From Ruminococcaceae bacterium UBA6392 (GTDB lineage Bacteria; Bacillota; Clostridia; Oscillospirales; Acutalibacteraceae): DNA of 5,359 bases. Location of the stretch: positions 1 to 5,359 of the forward strand of contig DJQG01000003.1 of NCBI GenBank assembly GCA_002438685.1. Reading direction: 5' to 3'. How positions within the stretch are numbered: the stretch's first letter is position 1; each line of letters begins with the position of its first letter. The translations under genes and the position numbers were made by a program. The notes under the pieces were generated by a model. That model ran no database searches. It was not told where the DNA came from and was given only the letters and a program-made list of their open reading frames with translations. Positions 1-5,359 of the stretch are shown in pieces.

Positions 1-2
1 TC

Positions 3-341
3 CGTGCTCTTTCCGTTGCGGATACCTCGGACTACGGCATTCTCCGCCTTATCGTCAACGACCCCAAGTCGGCGGTTGAGGCACTCAGAAGCGAGGGAAT
101 GACCGCTTCGGCAACTCAGGTTCTCGGCATAATCATTCCCGATGAGCCCGGCGGACTTGCGCGCGCTATCAAGGTGCTTTCTGATGCACAGATAAGCGTT
201 GAATATGCCTATGCGTTCATCACGCCTTCGGTCGGCAACGCCTATGTTATCATCAGAGTCGAGGATAACGACAAGGCTGCCGAGATACTCAAGGGCGCAG
301 GAATCGAGCTCATTGAGCAGGATGATATCTTCGAGAAATAA
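3..341 (+). CDS. Tandem ACT-domain protein (amino-acid-binding), 5' end missing
   Basis: The open frame runs in from the left edge with no start codon in view, and 112 residues are visible before TAA. The first visible residues (RALSVADTSDYGILRLIV) are the second half of one ACT domain. A second, complete ACT domain follows from about visible residue 42 (VLGIIIPDEPGGLARAIKVL), with the typical P-D-x-P-G-G-L turn where ACT domains bind amino acids. Proteins of this kind are usually about 140 residues of two ACT units and nothing else, so roughly 30 N-terminal residues lie outside. The internal ATG at 99 is a Met inside the inter-domain region and not the start. ACT pairs sense amino acids, commonly branched-chain or aromatic ones. 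In anaerobic Clostridia this small protein often follows a phenylacetate-CoA ligase-like gene; that neighbour would be upstream and cannot be seen, so the link is inference. It is the last gene of its unit, because a terminator follows at once. Confidence 0.85.
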   Translation, partial: RALSVADTSDYGILRLIVNDPKSAVEALRSEGMTASATQVLGIIIPDEPGGLARAIKVLSDAQISVEYAYAFITPSVGNAYVIIRVEDNDKAAEILKGAGIELIEQDDIFEK

Positions 342-350
342 AGATTTTTT

Positions 351-389
351 AACGCCTCTGACCGAAAATCAGGGGCGTTTGCATTTTAA
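351..389 (+). terminator. Rho-independent terminator after the ACT gene
   Basis: An 11-bp stem (AACGCCTCTGA at 351-361 against TCAGGGGCGTT at 369-379, one T:G wobble) has a 7-base loop and a T-rich tail (TTGCATTTT). It lies ten bases after the ACT stop codon. The tail is on the right side for + strand transcripts; the other side carries A's when read on the - strand, so it is probably one-directional. Confidence 0.8.
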
Positions 390-407
390 AAGACAGGATT
401 AGAATTG

Positions 408-1187
408 ATGAACAACAGTCAAATTATTTCTATTGCCATGGCGCAGTCCGCAACAGACCTCGGATGTGTGCCGGAAGACTTTATAAAAGACAAAAATATC
501 ATTGTCGAATCAACAACAAGCCAGAATGCGCGAAAATATTTGAGGCTTCCGTTTATATGTGACCTTGTGTCATACGGAAACAACATTGTAGCGTCCGTCG
601 ACTTGAAATATAAGGACATTGTGGAGCAGTATATAAACAGATTTGCGCCGGAGCACTGCTTTGAAACACCGAATATGCATATTCTAAACGATGCTTTTCA
701 GGCGCACGGTATACGGGTTTGCTTCATGGCTGAATATTTTCTGCCGCGTATGGAGTCGCTTCATGAACTGCCATGCCAATATGACCTCAAGGTTATGTAT
801 CCGAATGACTTCAAGGATTTATATCTACCGCAGTGGAGCAACGCTCTGTGCACCGACAGAAAAGATTTAGATGTGCTGTGCGTCGGTGCATACGACGGCA
901 ATACTTTGATAGGGCTTGCAGGAGCTTCTGCGGACTGCAACACGATGTGGCAGATAGGAGTCGATGTTCTGCCGGAATATCGCAGGCAAGGCATAGCCGG
1001 CGCGCTGACCAGCAGACTGGCACTGGAGATTATAAAACGCGGCAAAGTCCCGTTTTACTGCTGTGCATGGTCAAATATCAAATCTGCTGGAAACGCAATA
1101 AAAAGCGGATTCAGACCCGCATGGGCAGAACTTACCGTTAAGCCCGCCAATTTTGTAGATAAGCTTAACGGGATAAAAACCGAATAA
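408..1187 (+). CDS. GNAT-family N-acetyltransferase, substrate unknown
   Basis: This is a 259-residue protein whose C-terminal half is a GNAT acetyltransferase fold. Motif A, the acetyl-CoA pyrophosphate-binding loop, is clear at about residues 186-199 (VDVLPEYRRQGIAGA). The preceding strand (about 156-172, LCVGAYDGNTLIGLAG) and the final segment (SAGNAIKSGFRPAW, about 226-239) are also typical. The N-terminal 120 or so residues do not resemble a catalytic GNAT unit; they are probably a family-specific domain. The layout (IAMAQSATDLGC start, SYGNNIVASV, HCFETPNMH) recalls a GNAT family common in Clostridia but without a known acceptor. I chose ATG 408 because AGGA at 395-398 sits nine bases before it; the TTG just upstream at 405 would add one residue. 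No signal peptide or membrane segment is visible, so it is cytosolic. It stands alone between two terminators, and I see no convincing promoter in the 66-base gap before it. It may depend on read-through or a promoter inside the ACT gene. Confidence 0.85.
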   Translation: MNNSQIISIAMAQSATDLGCVPEDFIKDKNIIVESTTSQNARKYLRLPFICDLVSYGNNIVASVDLKYKDIVEQYINRFAPEHCFETPNMHILNDAFQAHGIRVCFMAEYFLPRMESLHELPCQYDLKVMYPNDFKDLYLPQWSNALCTDRKDLDVLCVGAYDGNTLIGLAGASADCNTMWQIGVDVLPEYRRQGIAGALTSRLALEIIKRGKVPFYCCAWSNIKSAGNAIKSGFRPAWAELTVKPANFVDKLNGIKTE

Positions 1188-1194
1188 AATCAGC

Positions 1195-1237
1195 AAAAAT
1201 GTCCTCGCGGAGATGCTGCGGGGACATTGGTATTTTT
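1195..1237 (+). terminator. Rho-independent terminator after the GNAT gene
   Basis: An 11-bp stem (AATGTCCTCGC at 1198-1208 against GCGGGGACATT at 1218-1228, one T:G wobble) encloses a 9-base loop. It is followed by GGTATTTTT. The A-run at 1195-1199 would supply a partial U tail on the - strand, so it might also act in reverse, though nothing on that strand needs it. Confidence 0.8.
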
Positions 1238-1258
1238 CGGGACAAAACCTCATATTAT
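1230..1258 (+). promoter_or_regulatory. Possible sigma-E-type (mother-cell) promoter for spoIIM
   Basis: CATATTAT at 1251-1258 matches the sigma-E -10 pattern (CATACAnT in Bacillus) at all but two fixed positions. GTATTTTT at 1230-1237 is a loose -35 match, 13 bases upstream. The start point would fall near 1265, giving a short leader that still contains the GGAGG. In B. subtilis spoIIM is known to be sigma-E controlled, which raises the prior. No sigma-A pair with usual spacing is evident here. The call rests on a short degenerate motif. Confidence 0.35.
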
Positions 1259-1271
1259 TAGATAAAATAAT

Positions 1272-1276
1272 GGAGG
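1272..1276 (+). promoter_or_regulatory. Strong Shine-Dalgarno of spoIIM
   Basis: GGAGG lies nine bases before ATG 1286. It fixes the start of the sporulation gene and is the strongest ribosome-binding site in the window. Confidence 0.85.
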
Positions 1277-1285
1277 TAAAATACT

Positions 1286-1915
1286 ATGGACATAAACGCG
1301 GCGGCAAAGGAATACGGAAACGGTGTTATAACTTCACTGAAAAAGAACCGAAGAATACTTATTATGATGCTGCTTTTTGCGGCGGGAATGATAATAGGTG
1401 CGGTTTCGCTGAAAAAGGCTGACGGCTATCTTTCAGGCGCATTTTCGGATATGTTTTCAGTTTATATAAGATCAAAAGGCAGCCAGTCTCTCGGTATGAA
1501 TTTTATAAATTCGCTGGCTGTCAACGCTGCATTTATGCTCGCGGCATTTGTATTCGGGCTATGTGCGGTCGGGCTGCCGCTGATATGTATTCTGCCCATA
1601 ATACGTGGAGTGGGGATAGGTATGCTGTCGGGCTATCTATACTCGAATTTTGCTCTGCGCGGGCTCGGATACTGCGTTTTGGTGATATATCCGGGGCTTA
1701 TACCGGCTATTTTTGCGCTTCTGCTCGCTTGCAGTGCAGGAATAAATTCGTCATATGAAATGCTCCTCTCACTTTCTTCAGCTAAAGCACAAAGAGGGGA
1801 GGGGAGCATAAAAATTTACTGTATGCGTTTTTTGATAATATGTATTCTTATAGTTCTTGCTGCGGTAACCGATGCCGCCACAAGCAGACTTTTTTGCAGG
1901 CTGTTCAGCTTTTAA
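1286..1915 (+). CDS. spoIIM: Stage II sporulation protein M (SpoIIM family membrane protein)
   Basis: This 209-residue integral membrane protein is close in length to Bacillus SpoIIM (about 214). Hydrophobic segments lie at about residues 24-41, 76-94, 95-118, 128-150 and 178-196, with a short basic N-terminus (KKNRR). The diagnostic stretch is GLPLICILPIIRGVGIGMLSGYL at about 96-118, which parallels the GLPxI...KGxxxGFxxGFL region of SpoIIM. The YPGLIP segment at about 135-140 matches the V-x-P-Q/G-x-L-x-x-P region that follows. In Bacillus, SpoIIM works with SpoIID and SpoIIP in the mother-cell membrane to drive septal peptidoglycan remodelling and engulfment of the forespore; the same role is inferred here. 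A strong GGAGG and a possible sigma-E promoter precede it. Its TAA overlaps the recombinase stop on the other strand. The sequence is diverged, so a non-sporulation member of the broader SpoIIM/DUF95 family is the main alternative. Confidence 0.78.
   Translation: MDINAAAKEYGNGVITSLKKNRRILIMMLLFAAGMIIGAVSLKKADGYLSGAFSDMFSVYIRSKGSQSLGMNFINSLAVNAAFMLAAFVFGLCAVGLPLICILPIIRGVGIGMLSGYLYSNFALRGLGYCVLVIYPGLIPAIFALLLACSAGINSSYEMLLSLSSAKAQRGEGSIKIYCMRFLIICILIVLAAVTDAATSRLFCRLFSF
1912..1915. other. Overlapping stop codons of two convergent genes (TTAA)
   Basis: The palindrome TTAA holds the TAA of spoIIM (1913-1915, + strand) and the TAA of the recombinase (1914-1912, - strand). No hairpin with a U tail is visible at either gene end, so each transcript would be expected to run some way into the opposite gene as antisense RNA. 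Confidence 0.9.
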
Positions 1916-2919
1916 TTTTCATCAGAATCAGAATCCGGCTTTTTGCGGTTGATTTTGACTTTATTAAGCGGGTTAGAGTCAACGGCGCTGCGCAATTGTT
2001 CATCGACAACATGTGTATAAATTTCAGTAGTCGCCAGATTTTCATGGCCAAGAATCTCTTTTAATTGCAGCACATCAACATGTCCGTATTGATACATAAG
2101 CGTAGCAGCTGTATGTCTTAGTTTGTGAGTTGAAAATCCCTGACCGCTGAGTCCGGATTTTTCAAGATATTCGTCAACTATATGCTGAACCGTTTTGGGG
2201 CTGATCCTGGTCTTGCGGTTGCTCAGAAACAGCGCTTCTTTGTCTTTCACGCCGTCAACCGGGCGCACTTTCATATAGTCTTTTATCGCGCTTACACACG
2301 CATCGTTGAGATAAACCGTGCGTTGCTTATTTCCTTTTCCTGTTATTATAATTGTATTATCCGGTTTTATATCAGAATAATTGATTGAAACAAGCTCCGA
2401 AAGACGCATCCCGCAGTTCATAAAAAGAACTAAAATGCAATAATCGCGCTCTTTATTTTTACCGTCTACGGATTCAAGCAAACTCACAGCCTGTTCAAGA
2501 GACAGATATTTTGGCAGCGATTTCTTTATTTTCGGCGACTCCAAATCCTGCATAGGATTCTCGTCAATGTAGCCCTGAACCTTTAAATAGCGATAAAAGC
2601 GTTTGATAGAAACGACTTTGCGGGCTCTGGCAGCCGTATCATTGCCGCGCTCGGCACGACAGTATTCCAAAAAGCCATACGCGGTCGGTATACGGGCAAG
2701 CGAGATAAAATCGATATCAAGCTTTGAAATATCAATTTCATCTATAGGAGTGTTTTTATACTGCGAAAGGTTTTCCTGTTTGAGCATGTACGCAAAGAAA
2801 AGCCGAAGATCCGAGGCGTACTCGCAGACAGTAAGCTGTGATTTGCCTTTGACACTCGACAGATAATTAAGATAGTCCCGCACCAATCGCGGCAGGCATA
2901 CAAAATCCTCAGGTTTCAT
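1912..2919 (-). CDS. Xer-family tyrosine recombinase (XerC/XerD-like)
   Basis: From ATG 2919 this is 335 residues, somewhat longer than the usual 295-310 of XerC/XerD. The SAM-like, DNA-gripping N-terminal domain covers about 10-125 (LVRDYLNYLSSVKGKS...TVCEYASDLRLFF). The catalytic domain covers about 138-310. All six active-site residues are visible: Arg172 (CGMRLSEL), Lys195 (TGKGNKQR), His265 and Arg268 (HKLRHTAA), His292 (LGHENL) and nucleophile Tyr301 (EIYTH). It should therefore be able to cut and rejoin DNA, most simply to resolve chromosome dimers at a dif-like site, as Xer enzymes do. Placement beside spoIIM resembles the spoIIM-xerD neighbourhood of Bacillus, which favours a housekeeping enzyme over a phage integrase. 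A charged tail (NRKKPDSDSDEN) ends the protein. The start is uncertain: ATG 2943 and GTG 2955 are in frame but add a hydrophobic leader atypical of the family, and none of the three has a good Shine-Dalgarno. XerC versus XerD cannot be settled here. Confidence 0.87.
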   Translation of the reverse strand: MKPEDFVCLPRLVRDYLNYLSSVKGKSQLTVCEYASDLRLFFAYMLKQENLSQYKNTPIDEIDISKLDIDFISLARIPTAYGFLEYCRAERGNDTAARARKVVSIKRFYRYLKVQGYIDENPMQDLESPKIKKSLPKYLSLEQAVSLLESVDGKNKERDYCILVLFMNCGMRLSELVSINYSDIKPDNTIIITGKGNKQRTVYLNDACVSAIKDYMKVRPVDGVKDKEALFLSNRKTRISPKTVQHIVDEYLEKSGLSGQGFSTHKLRHTAATLMYQYGHVDVLQLKEILGHENLATTEIYTHVVDEQLRSAVDSNPLNKVKINRKKPDSDSDEN

Positions 2920-2981
2920 ACGGAATCTTAAAATAAAGAACATACTTATAAACACACTTACTTTTCGTATTTAAAGTCCCC

Positions 2982-3015
2982 TAAATTATACAAAACATTT
3001 ATTTTGTATAATTTA
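2982..3015. repeat. Perfect AT-rich inverted repeat, 14-bp arms, 6-base spacer
   Basis: TAAATTATACAAAA (2982-2995) and TTTTGTATAATTTA (3002-3015) are exact reverse complements around CATTTA (2996-3001). It sits 62 bases upstream of the chosen recombinase start and 39 bases past the tatD stop. Only two G/C pairs occur in the arms, so it is weak as an RNA terminator stem. The inner 11 bp of each arm plus the 6-base centre gives the 11-6-11 geometry of Xer/dif core sites. Each arm also contains a perfect TATAAT on its own strand (3007-3012 on +, 2990-2985 on -), although no -35 box is found at normal spacing. Its role is unresolved between recombination site, operator and paired -10 elements. 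Confidence 0.9.
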
Positions 3016-3040
3016 TTCTGTATTTTAAGGTGAACCTCCC

Positions 3041-3060
3041 TTCTGATACAAAAATCAGAA
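3041..3060. repeat. Short hairpin spanning the tatD stop codon
   Basis: TTCTGAT (3041-3047) pairs exactly with ATCAGAA (3054-3060) around ACAAAA. On the tatD transcript the stop TGA is inside the 5' arm. No U tract follows (the next bases read GGGAGGTTC), so it is not a standard terminator; it could protect the mRNA 3' end or be chance. Confidence 0.5.
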
Positions 3061-3840
3061 CTCTATCTCAAACAACCGTTTAGTATTCTCGGTTGCGGTA
3101 TCGACAAGCATCTGCACATCGATATTTTTTATATTCGCTATCGTCTGCGCAGAATACGCAATCATATCAGACGAGCATCTGGTTCCTCTGAGCGGCACCG
3201 GCGCCATATAAGGACAGTCGGTTTCAAGCAAGATTCTGCTGATATCAGTTGCCGCTGCGACCGCAACCGGTTTCTTCGCGTTCTTGAAAGTAACTGCTCC
3301 GCCGAGTCCGATATACATTCCGAGTTTCAGAACTTCCTGAGCCATTTCAACGCTGCCGGAAAAACAATGAACTACGCCTTTGGGTTTGTATTTTTTGAGC
3401 AAAGTCATTGTGTCCTCGTGCGCTTCCCTGTCGTGGATTATAACAGGCAGATCGAGCTCTTTTGAAAGTCTCAGCTGAAGCTCGAAAATCTCTTTTTGAA
3501 GCTCTCTTGGCGAGAAATCATAGTGATAATCGAGCCCAATCTCCCCTATTGCGACGCATTTTTTCTTTTTTGTGAAATCAATTATTTTTTGTTCTATTTC
3601 GCCAATGCCAGCACTTTTTAATTCTTTTTCAACCTCATGCGGGTGAATTCCGCACGCACACCAGAAAAAAGGATATTTTTCAGAAAGCTCCGCAGATGTT
3701 GCGGAGCTTTTCAGGTCACTTGCACAGTTTATAACAGCGCAAACGCCCTTTGACGGCAAGGACGCTATCAATTCGTCCCTGTCGCCGTCAAACTGTTCGT
3801 CGTCGTAATGGGCGTGGCTGTCAAAAATATTGTTTATCAT
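3055..3840 (-). CDS. tatD: TatD-family metal-dependent hydrolase / DNase
   Basis: This 261-residue protein has the usual TatD length (about 255-265) and the complete metal-binding set of this TIM-barrel family. His9 and His11 are in DSHAHYDD, Glu100 in GEIGLDYH, His136 in IIHDREAHEDT, His158 in VVHCFSGS and Asp208 in LETDCPYMAP. The segments GIHPHE (64-69) and PLRGTR (216-221) are also signature positions. TatD enzymes are cytosolic and have been shown to have Mg-dependent 3'-5' DNA exonuclease activity and a link to DNA repair; an additional role, such as D-aminoacyl-tRNA removal, has been discussed for some family members. Its ATG overlaps the metG stop (ATGA), with GGAG ten bases upstream inside metG, so it is translated in coupling with metG. 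The same metS-yabD order exists in Bacillus. A perfect 10-bp inverted repeat lies within codons of about residues 42-51. Confidence 0.93.
   Translation of the reverse strand: MINNIFDSHAHYDDEQFDGDRDELIASLPSKGVCAVINCASDLKSSATSAELSEKYPFFWCACGIHPHEVEKELKSAGIGEIEQKIIDFTKKKKCVAIGEIGLDYHYDFSPRELQKEIFELQLRLSKELDLPVIIHDREAHEDTMTLLKKYKPKGVVHCFSGSVEMAQEVLKLGMYIGLGGAVTFKNAKKPVAVAAATDISRILLETDCPYMAPVPLRGTRCSSDMIAYSAQTIANIKNIDVQMLVDTATENTKRLFEIEF
3684..3710. repeat. Perfect 10-bp inverted repeat inside tatD
   Basis: AAAGCTCCGC (3684-3693) and GCGGAGCTTT (3701-3710) are exact reverse complements with a 7-base spacer. Six of the ten pairs are G/C, so the mRNA would fold a stable hairpin. On the + strand the right arm ends in TTTT, like a terminator, but nothing transcribed on that strand is evident. 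On the tatD strand the trailing U run is only three bases. Confidence 0.75.
3837..3840 (-). other. metG-tatD ATGA start/stop overlap
   Basis: On the - strand ATGA holds the tatD start (ATG, 3840-3838) and the metG stop (TGA, 3839-3837). Such four-base overlaps normally mean one mRNA and re-use of the terminating ribosome, which ties TatD output to MetRS translation. Confidence 0.9.
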
Positions 3841-5359
3841 CTTATCTTTGCTCCGACCGGGATATCGTCAACAAAAATCACCTTGACATCATCGCCTGCA
3901 CAGTCAGCCGCGAGAATCATTCCGCAGCTTTCAACGCCGCAGAGCTTTGCAGGCTTGAGGTTTGACACAAGGATTATATTGTGTCCGACAAGATCCTCGG
4001 GCTTGTACCACTTGGCAATTCCAGAAGCAACAGTGCGCAGTCCGCTGCCGTCGTCGATAGTCAGTTCAAGGAGCTTCTTTGCGCGTTTTACGGGCACGCA
4101 ATCCTTAATTTTTGCAATCTTGAGCTCGACTTTTGCAAAGTCGTCAATGCCTATCATTGCGACTCCGGGAATCTCTTCTTTCTTCTCTTCGAGCGTCGCT
4201 TCGGAGACGGAAGTCTCCTTCTCTATCTCTTCAAGCATCTTTTCTGCGTCGATTCTGTTGAACAGCGGAGTTGCCGTTCCGACATGTCCGCCAGCCTTGA
4301 GTGCACCAAAGGACTGGATGCTCTCATAAGAAGATATATCCGTGTTGAGCTGCTCAAGAATCTTGTCAGAAGTATCGGGCATAAAAGGCTTGAGCTGAAC
4401 AGCAATTATTCTGATGCTCTCAAGGAGATTATAAAGCACCGTGCCGAGCCTTGCACGCTTATCTTCATCCTTTGCGAGCAGCCACGGAGTCGTCTCGTCG
4501 ATATATTTGTTGCTGCGTCTTGCCGCGCTGAAAATAGCCTCAAGCGCATCCGCAACATGGAAATCATCCATGCATTTGTCAACCGTCTTTACGCTGCCGA
4601 GAACGGTGCTTTTGAGATCCTCGTCGACCTCTTCCGTAGCTTCCGGAGCAAGTATCTCGCCGCCGAAATATTTATTTGACATTGCAATGGTTCTGTTGAC
4701 AAGGTTGCCGAGCGTGTTTGCAAGCTCGGAATTGTAGCGCTCGATTATAGTGGTATAAGTAATCGAGCCGTCAGCGGCATAAGGCATCTCGGAGAGCAGA
4801 TAATATCTGATAGCATCAACGCCGAAATGTCTCACGAGGTCGTCCGCGTATATGACATTGCCCTTGGATTTTGACATCTTGTCCGTTCCAAAGAGCAGCC
4901 ACGGGTGACCGAATACTTTCTTGGGCAGTTCAAGACCGAGAGCCATGAGCATAATCGGCCAATAAATTGTGTGGAAACGAAGAATATCCTTGCCGATTAT
5001 ATGCGCGTCCGCCGGCCAATATTTATTGAACAGCTCGGAGCTGCCGTCGGGATCATAACCGAGGGCGGTGATATAGTTCGAAAGCGCATCTATCCAGACA
5101 TAGATGACATGCTTGTCATCGAAGTCGACCGGAACGCCCCATTTGAAAGACGAACGTGAAACGCAGAGATCCTGGATACCGGGCTTTATGAAATTGTTGA
5201 CCATTTCCTTTTTGCGGGATTCCGGCTGAATAAACTCCGGATGATCCTCGATGTGCTTCATCAGACGGTCCACGTATTTGGTCATTTTGAAGAAATACGC
5301 CTCTTCCTTTGCCTGCTGGACCGGTCTGCCGCAGTCGGGGCACTTGCCGTCCACCAGCT
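3837..5359 (-). CDS. metG: Methionyl-tRNA synthetase, N-terminal part missing
   Basis: The frame is open to the right edge, leaving 506 residues. Clostridial MetRS is about 640-660, so roughly 140 residues with the HIGH motif lie outside. The enzyme charges tRNA-Met with methionine in the cytosol. Numbering from Val at 5354 (a GTG inside the gene, not a start), the remaining half of a zinc knuckle is Cys5-x-x-Cys8 (KCPDCGRP). The methionine-pocket region is WGVPV...HVIYVWIDALSNY (72-94). HIIGKDILRFHTIYWP (118-133) follows, and KMSKS, the ATP-site loop, is at 159-163. A helical anticodon-binding domain covers about 205-365 (including PWLLAKDE). A charged linker (about 370-397) leads to a C-terminal OB-fold tRNA-binding domain (about 402-505, DFAKVELKIAKI...SNLKPAKLCGVES), the Trbp111-like module found in bacterial MetRS. 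No frameshift or lost motif is seen. It is the first visible gene of the metG-tatD unit; the promoter is off the window. Confidence 0.97.
   Translation of the reverse strand, partial: LVDGKCPDCGRPVQQAKEEAYFFKMTKYVDRLMKHIEDHPEFIQPESRKKEMVNNFIKPGIQDLCVSRSSFKWGVPVDFDDKHVIYVWIDALSNYITALGYDPDGSSELFNKYWPADAHIIGKDILRFHTIYWPIMLMALGLELPKKVFGHPWLLFGTDKMSKSKGNVIYADDLVRHFGVDAIRYYLLSEMPYAADGSITYTTIIERYNSELANTLGNLVNRTIAMSNKYFGGEILAPEATEEVDEDLKSTVLGSVKTVDKCMDDFHVADALEAIFSAARRSNKYIDETTPWLLAKDEDKRARLGTVLYNLLESIRIIAVQLKPFMPDTSDKILEQLNTDISSYESIQSFGALKAGGHVGTATPLFNRIDAEKMLEEIEKETSVSEATLEEKKEEIPGVAMIGIDDFAKVELKIAKIKDCVPVKRAKKLLELTIDDGSGLRTVASGIAKWYKPEDLVGHNIILVSNLKPAKLCGVESCGMILAADCAGDDVKVIFVDDIPVGAKIR

Noticed and set aside
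99..341. A separate 80-residue gene starting at ATG 99
   Set aside because: The same frame continues upstream to the window edge with clear ACT-domain sequence, so this ATG is internal.
833..1141. Open frames in other frames and on the - strand within the GNAT gene
   Set aside because: They are rich in Arg and Cys, match no family, and lie inside a gene with a clear acetyl-CoA motif.
1912..2919. The recombinase as a phage or integrative-element integrase
   Set aside because: There are no excisionase, phage or conjugation genes, no tRNA and no direct-repeat att sites nearby; the domain layout and spoIIM neighbour fit Xer.
2987..3010. TTATACAAA in both palindrome arms as possible DnaA boxes
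   Set aside because: Each differs from TTATCCACA at two positions including a conserved C, and there is no cluster of further boxes or origin-type genes nearby.
2982..3015. The palindrome as an intrinsic terminator for tatD
   Set aside because: The stem has only two G/C pairs and is followed on the - strand by GGGGAC after a very short TTTA, so it would be a poor terminator.
4203..4218. GGAGAC-GGAA-GTCTCC small inverted repeat in metG
   Set aside because: It is only a 6-bp stem in the variable charged linker of MetRS, with no U tail; chance is a sufficient explanation.
3808..4329. A 173-residue open frame on the + strand across the metG-tatD junction
   Set aside because: It is antisense to two well-supported genes; its serine-rich composition is typical of a shadow frame.
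3981..4679. A 232-residue open frame on the + strand opposite metG
   Set aside because: It is fully antisense to a MetRS with intact motifs, has no ribosome-binding site or recognisable domain, and looks like a product of the codon bias of metG.

Overview
The window reads as chromosomal core DNA from a spore-forming, anaerobic Bacillota, most likely a member of the Clostridia. The reasons are a SpoIIM-type sporulation protein, a clostridial-looking GNAT protein, a bacterial MetRS with a C-terminal tRNA-binding domain, and strong GGAGG-type ribosome binding. Base composition is moderate. The ACT gene and metG favour C-ending codons. The central block (GNAT, spoIIM, recombinase) is visibly richer in A+T and in ATA/AGA codons. 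There is no sign of a plasmid, phage, insertion sequence, CRISPR array or rRNA/tRNA gene.

Left part, + strand. The window opens inside a small tandem ACT-domain protein, which ends at a clear intrinsic terminator. Next is a GNAT acetyltransferase of about 259 residues, also closed by an intrinsic terminator. After it comes spoIIM, with a strong Shine-Dalgarno and a plausible mother-cell (sigma-E-like) promoter in the 98-base gap.

Middle. spoIIM converges on a Xer-family tyrosine recombinase on the - strand. The two stop codons overlap by four bases, and no terminator fits between them. The recombinase has the full R-K-H-R-H-Y catalytic set. spoIIM and xerD are also near neighbours in Bacillus subtilis.

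Right part, - strand. The 3' three quarters of metG (methionyl-tRNA synthetase) runs in from the right edge. It overlaps tatD by four bases (ATGA), so the two form a translationally coupled pair, an arrangement also seen in Bacillus (metS-yabD). The recombinase lies 135 bases beyond tatD on the same strand.

The most noteworthy non-coding structure is in that 135-base gap. It is a perfect inverted repeat with 14-bp arms and a 6-base spacer, just upstream of the recombinase. The geometry matches a Xer/dif-type core site, but a promoter, operator or hairpin reading is equally open from sequence alone. I see no convincing new multi-gene system here. The window is mostly housekeeping and sporulation genes with a few local points worth checking.
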